Program-made: the position numbers and the translations under genes
Notes under the pieces: generated by a model
Told to the model about the DNA's origin: nothing
The model's input: only the letters and a program-made list of their open reading frames with translations
The model's database searches: none
In this document: positions 60,608 through 64,000 of the stretch, piece after piece
Position numbering within the stretch: the first letter of the stretch is position 1
Layout: each line of letters starts with the position of its first letter
Assembly (NCBI RefSeq): GCF_030817055.1
Contig: NZ_JAUSYV010000001.1
Coordinates: 2,690,001 to 2,754,000 of the forward strand
Direction of reading: 5' to 3'
DNA: 64,000 nucleotides
From: Bacillus sp. V2I10
GTDB lineage: Bacteria > Bacillota > Bacilli > Bacillales > Bacillaceae

Positions 60608-61415
60608 AGCACTGACGATTGCAGGCTCTGACAGCGGCGGGGGAGCAGGAATTCAAGCGGATTTAAAAACGTTTCAGGAATTGAATGTATATGGAATGTC
60701 TGCCATTACAGCGGTAACCGCTCAAAACACACTAGGGGTGCATGGTGTATTTCCATTAACTTCAGACGCGGTTATGCAGCAGATTGAAGCGATTGGCTCA
60801 GACTTTGGAGCTGATGCCATTAAAACCGGTATGCTATTTAATAGTGAAATTATTGAAGCAGTCTCTGAACAAATAAAGAGGTTCAATTGGAGCAAAGTGA
60901 TTGTAGATCCCGTCATGATAGCCAAAGGCGGTGCTTCATTATTGCAGGATGAAGCAGTGGAAGCATTGAAAAATCATTTGCTGCCGCTTGCTTTGGTCGT
61001 TACTCCTAACATTCCAGAAGCTGAAGTGCTGACGGGTTTAACCATTCACAATCTCGATGATCGTCAGACTGCAGCCAAAATCCTGCACTCTTTCGGCGTG
61101 AAAAATGTTGTGGTTAAGGGGGGACATGCTGAAAACGAGGAACAGTTAGTAGATTTGTTATTTGATGGAACAGAGTTCAGCTATTTTACAAGTGAACGTA
61201 TTCATACAAAAAATACGCACGGAACAGGCTGTACCTTCGCAGCTGCCATCACAGCCGAGATCGCAAAAGGAAAGTCAATTTATAATTCGGCAGAAACCGC
61301 CGTTGCATTCATCCGGGAAGCGATAAAAGAAGATCTTAAATTAGGACAGGGCCATGGACCTACAAATCATTGGGCTTATCAAAAGAAAAAAAGGGGACCT
61401 TTGCATGTGGAATGA
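60594..61415 (+). CDS. thiD: Hydroxymethylpyrimidine/phosphomethylpyrimidine kinase ThiD
   Basis: A 273-residue ribokinase-fold enzyme: KALTIAGSDSGGGAGIQADLKTFQEL at the N-terminus, VVDPVMIAKGGASLL, VTPNIPEAEVLTG, and HGTGCTFAAAI with the catalytic residues. It phosphorylates HMP twice for thiamine synthesis. GAGGAGG lies before the ATG at 60594, inside the end of thiM. It overlaps thiE by 11 bases. Confidence 0.95.
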   Translation: MSISKALTIAGSDSGGGAGIQADLKTFQELNVYGMSAITAVTAQNTLGVHGVFPLTSDAVMQQIEAIGSDFGADAIKTGMLFNSEIIEAVSEQIKRFNWSKVIVDPVMIAKGGASLLQDEAVEALKNHLLPLALVVTPNIPEAEVLTGLTIHNLDDRQTAAKILHSFGVKNVVVKGGHAENEEQLVDLLFDGTEFSYFTSERIHTKNTHGTGCTFAAAITAEIAKGKSIYNSAETAVAFIREAIKEDLKLGQGHGPTNHWAYQKKKRGPLHVE

Positions 61416-62049
61416 GGAAGTTCGTGCGAAACTTCAGCTTTATTTTATTATGGGCAGCACAAACTGTACGGAAGACCCTGAAAAAGTCCTGTTCCAAGCA
61501 ATAAATGGAGGCATATCCATGTTTCAGTTCCGGGAAAAAGGAACAGATGCTTTAACAGGAAGCGAAAAAAAGGACCTGGCAAGAAAACTGCAGAAACTTT
61601 GTAAGAACCATGGAATACCATTTATCATAAATGATGACATAGAACTTGCTCTTGCACTAAATGCAGATGGAGTTCATATCGGGCAGGATGATGAAGATGC
61701 CCGAACTGTAAGAAAGATTTTAGGCGAGGGAAAAATAGTTGGTGTCTCAGCCCATACCCTTGCAGAAGTAGAGAAGGCTATCGATGATGGAGCCGATTAT
61801 ATCGGAGCAGGGCCAATTTACCCTACGCTTACAAAAACAGATGCAGAACCTGTTAAGGGGACTTCTCTTCTTGAAGAAGTAAGAAACTGCGGCATTTTGA
61901 TTCCGATTGTAGGAATTGGAGGCATTACAGCTGAAAATGCGCGTGCAGTTATTGAAGCAGGTGCTGACGGGGTCTCGGTGATTACATCGATAAGTCTTGC
62001 TGAAGATGTCTATAAAAGCGCGACTGCTTTGAAGAAATCTGTATCTTGA
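61405..62049 (+). CDS. thiE: Thiamine-phosphate synthase ThiE
   Basis: A 214-residue TIM-barrel enzyme: LYFIMGSTNCT, FQFREKG, FIINDDIELALALNADGVHIGQDDEDA, GVSAHTLAEVEKAIDDGADYIGAGPIYPTLTK and PIVGIGGI are all family blocks. It couples HMP-PP and thiazole phosphate to thiamine phosphate. AAGGGGA lies 7 bases before the ATG at 61405. With thiM and thiD it forms a full salvage route; no de novo thiazole genes are nearby. Confidence 0.95.
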   Translation: MWNEEVRAKLQLYFIMGSTNCTEDPEKVLFQAINGGISMFQFREKGTDALTGSEKKDLARKLQKLCKNHGIPFIINDDIELALALNADGVHIGQDDEDARTVRKILGEGKIVGVSAHTLAEVEKAIDDGADYIGAGPIYPTLTKTDAEPVKGTSLLEEVRNCGILIPIVGIGGITAENARAVIEAGADGVSVITSISLAEDVYKSATALKKSVS

Positions 62050-62063
62050 ATAGGAGAGTAATA

Positions 62064-62102
62064 GAAAACGTGCAAATCATGATGATCATTTGCACGTTTT
62101 CT
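62064..62102 (+). terminator. Rho-independent terminator of thiMDE
   Basis: AAAACGTGCAAAT pairs perfectly with ATTTGCACGTTTT. Confidence 0.9.
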
Positions 62103-62316
62103 TATTGTTTGGATTTTTTAACGGCGATCCAGCTCGATTTCTTTTCCGATTCCGAAACATTAAATCTAGTATGGATCTTCTGTAAATTTCTCATGAATAC
62201 TAGAGTACTGGAATATTAAGACGGTTCAGAAGGATCCTGGGAAAAGACATAGAATATAAAATGAAGAAGTTCCCTAAATTTTTTATAATAATATTATGTA
62301 AATTGGAGCGGGTTAA

Positions 62317-62772
62317 ATGATTAAGCACTTAAACCACAAAGAATACAGCACAGCAGAAAAAATTCTGAGAATTCAAATCCCAGCCTACCAAATTGAAGCT
62401 GATTTGATAGGGTTCAGAGATATCCCCCAGCTTAAAGAAACAGCAAAAGACATAGCTGATTCAGAAGAAACCTTTATAGGCTGCATAATCGATAATGAAA
62501 TACGCGGAGTTCTATCTTATGAAAGGGATGCAGAGACTCTGAATATTTGCAGACTAGTCATACATCCAAATTATTTTCGATTAGGGATCGCTTCAACTTT
62601 GCTTGATTATTTTTTAAAACAGAATACAAATAATAGAGTAAAAGTATCTACTGGCACAAAAAATATCCCGGCCATAACACTTTATCAATCATTTAAATTT
62701 ATGAAAACAGGAGAGATTGAAGTTGCGCCTGGAGTAAGTATCACTGTACTTGAAAAATGGAGAACAGATTAA
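62317..62772 (+). CDS. GNAT-family N-acetyltransferase
   Basis: A 151-residue single-domain acetyltransferase. CRLVIHPNYFRLGIASTLLDYFLKQ has the acetyl-CoA loop (R-x-G-I-A), and VSTGTKNIPAITLYQSFKFMKTGEIEV is the usual C-terminal strand-loop. GGAGCGGG precedes the ATG. The final codons lie in a terminator hairpin. Acceptor unknown. Confidence 0.85.
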   Translation: MIKHLNHKEYSTAEKILRIQIPAYQIEADLIGFRDIPQLKETAKDIADSEETFIGCIIDNEIRGVLSYERDAETLNICRLVIHPNYFRLGIASTLLDYFLKQNTNNRVKVSTGTKNIPAITLYQSFKFMKTGEIEVAPGVSITVLEKWRTD

Positions 62773-62790
62773 ATTCTGTTCTTTTTTTTT
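62761..62790 (+). terminator. Rho-independent terminator
   Basis: GAACAG and CTGTTC pair around ATTAAATT (including the stop codon), followed by nine T residues. Confidence 0.75.
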
Positions 62791-62887
62791 GTGAATAAAT
62801 GGAAAGGAAGAATAGGTATGATGTGCTAGAATTCATTCTTGTTTTTAGAAAATGCATAGGAAGGAATGACTGATTTTTCAGAAGTCA

Positions 62888-62916
62888 TTGACATTGATAA
62901 TCATTTTCAATTAATA
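62888..62916 (+). promoter_or_regulatory. Promoter overlapped by a Fur box
   Basis: TTGACA, 17 bases, TTAATA. The spacer holds TGATAATCATTTTCA (62895-62909), one mismatch from the Fur 7-1-7 consensus TGATAATNATTATCA. Iron-bound Fur should block this promoter. Confidence 0.8.
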
Positions 62917-63033
62917 TTCATGTATATTCACTGACAAGACAGTAAGGAGCTGAATCATATAGAAAACGTATATGAATTTCAAACCAGCTTAAAATTTTGC
63001 TGAGAAAAAATTTTTAATTTTTTTAAATGAGAA

Positions 63034-63048
63034 TGATAATTATTTTCA
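63034..63048 (+). promoter_or_regulatory. Second Fur box
   Basis: TGATAATTATTTTCA is again one mismatch from the Fur 7-1-7 consensus. It lies just before the ribosome binding site of the aminotransferase gene, suggesting a second blocked promoter or a roadblock. Confidence 0.75.
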
Positions 63049-63068
63049 AAAAAGAAAGGTGATTGTTC

Positions 63069-64000
63069 ATGCTAACAAATGAATTTTATTTAAGCAGCCA
63101 GCGTAAGAGAGAATCAAATGCAAGATCTTATCCGCGCAGAATTCCAATCGCGATCAGTGAGGCAGAAGGGATTTATGTGAAGGATGTTGAGAATAAAACC
63201 TACATAGATTGCTTGGCAGGAGCAGGTACTCTTGCACTTGGACATAATCATCCTGTTGTTATAGAAGCGATGGAAAATGTGATAAAAGGCAAGCGTCCGC
63301 TTCATACGCTGGATATTACTACACCAATGAAAGAGGAGTTTGTGGAGGAACTGTTTGACGCTCTTCCGAAAAAATTTGCTGAACATGCAAAAATCCAATT
63401 TTGCGGACCATCAGGATCAGATGCTGTTGAGGCCGCTATGAAGCTCGTGAAAACAGCAACCGGCAGAGGCGGCATGCTTTCTTTCCAAGGCGGATATCAC
63501 GGCATGACAAATGGCTCTCTTAGTCTAATGGGAAACCTTGGTCCTAAAAGCAAAATACCCAATTTAATGTCAGACGTACACTTTCTTCCTTATCCATATT
63601 CATACCGCTGCCCATTTGGCATTGGGGGAGACGACGGGGCGGCAATCGGCTCTACATTTATTGAGCGCACTCTAAACGATCCTGAATCCGGTATTGTGAA
63701 GCCCGCAGGCATGGTCATGGAAATCGTGCAAGGGGAGGGAGGCGCCATTCCAGCTCCTGATGAATGGGTGAGACAAGTACGGAATATTACTAAAGAACAG
63801 CAAATTCCTCTCATTATCGATGAAGTGCAGACTGGATTTGGACGCACCGGAAAAATGTTTGCCTTTGAACATGCTGACATCAATCCTGATGTTGTTGTTC
63901 TTTCAAAAGCAATCGGCGGAACCCTTCCTTTAGCGGTTGTTGTCTATCATAAAGATCTTGATCAATGGGAACCGGGAGCGCATTCAGGCACATTCCGCGG
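63069..64000 (+). CDS. Diaminobutyrate--2-oxoglutarate aminotransferase (partial, siderophore type)
   Basis: The first 310 codons of a class III PLP aminotransferase, cut by the window edge. IDCLAGAGTLALGHNHP, CGPSGSDAVEAAMKL, FQGGYHGMTNGSLSLMG, LIIDEVQTGFGRTGKMFAFEH and LSKAIGG (PLP Lys280) fit diaminobutyrate transaminases. These supply 2,4-diaminobutyrate, and onward 1,3-diaminopropane for siderophores of the schizokinen/rhizobactin kind. Two Fur boxes upstream support siderophore use rather than ectoine synthesis. AAAGGTGA precedes the ATG. Confidence 0.87.
   Translation, partial: MLTNEFYLSSQRKRESNARSYPRRIPIAISEAEGIYVKDVENKTYIDCLAGAGTLALGHNHPVVIEAMENVIKGKRPLHTLDITTPMKEEFVEELFDALPKKFAEHAKIQFCGPSGSDAVEAAMKLVKTATGRGGMLSFQGGYHGMTNGSLSLMGNLGPKSKIPNLMSDVHFLPYPYSYRCPFGIGGDDGAAIGSTFIERTLNDPESGIVKPAGMVMEIVQGEGGAIPAPDEWVRQVRNITKEQQIPLIIDEVQTGFGRTGKMFAFEHADINPDVVVLSKAIGGTLPLAVVVYHKDLDQWEPGAHSGTFR

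Noticed and set aside
60722..60925. Leftward frame over thiD
   Set aside because: Antisense shadow of a conserved gene, no ribosome binding site.

Overview
The window looks like the chromosome of an aerobic, endospore-forming Bacillaceae bacterium (Bacillus / Priestia / Metabacillus-like). The evidence is the gene content: a sporulenol synthase (sqhC), the glcU-gdh germination-type pair, a YhcN/YlaJ spore lipoprotein, a Bacillus-type T-box, a sigma-B-like promoter, strong AGGAGG ribosome binding sites, and a cobalamin operon in the gene order I know from Bacillus (Priestia) megaterium. I see no phage, insertion sequence, CRISPR array, rRNA or tRNA.

Layout. 1-5.7 kb: a duplicated Lrp/AsnC regulator locus (one copy has kept its divergent metallo-hydrolase partner, the other has lost it), an MFS transporter and an Old-Yellow-Enzyme oxidoreductase. 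5.7-24.2 kb: an accessory stretch of acetyltransferases, short-chain dehydrogenases, an Ntn-hydrolase, sqhC, a catabolite-controlled aldehyde dehydrogenase, glcU-gdh, a FAD monooxygenase coupled to a methyltransferase, and an alanyl-tRNA editing protein, mixed with many decayed genes. 24.4-26.2 kb: a B12-binding sensor-like protein overlapping a soluble histidine kinase. 26.4-35.4 kb: two YdjO-type zinc-ribbon proteins, recQ, an interspersed hairpin repeat array, pepF, a sigma-B-type stress protein, and a MerR/coiled-coil protein with internal 22-residue repeats. 35.4-54.2 kb: the cobalt/B12 region. 54.2-64 kb: a MifM-like arrest peptide with yidC2, an esterase, a Phe-type T-box with a sodium symporter, a LysE exporter, a TPP riboswitch with thiM-thiD-thiE, and a Fur-boxed siderophore-type aminotransferase cut by the right edge.

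How the genes work together. Two divergent cobalamin riboswitches control cobalt uptake (cbiMNQO, leftward) and the cobalt-early corrin pathway (cbiW, H60, X, J, C, D, ET, L, F, G, A, sumT, cbiY, rightward). The latter makes cobyrinic acid a,c-diamide from uroporphyrinogen III. Downstream, pduX supplies threonine phosphate for the aminopropanol linker and bluB makes dimethylbenzimidazole. Adenosyltransferase, cobyric acid synthase and nucleotide-loop assembly genes are not in the window. A third, shorter cobalamin riboswitch now sits in front of a shattered B12-uptake binding-protein gene.

The most interesting items are: (i) the B12-binding protein/kinase pair with a CarH-like W-x9-E motif whose usual next His is Tyr, preceded by an inverted repeat overlapping a near-perfect SOS box; (ii) the MifM-like nascent-chain sensor, whose ORF carries an I-x2-W-I arrest motif and a hairpin that buries the yidC2 Shine-Dalgarno; (iii) the orphaned third B12 riboswitch; (iv) a mini-ORF and hairpins in an unusual gap inside the cbi operon; (v) the high density of pseudogenes, several with internal deletions. 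Starts were often moved from the longest open frame to the codon with a properly spaced ribosome binding site.
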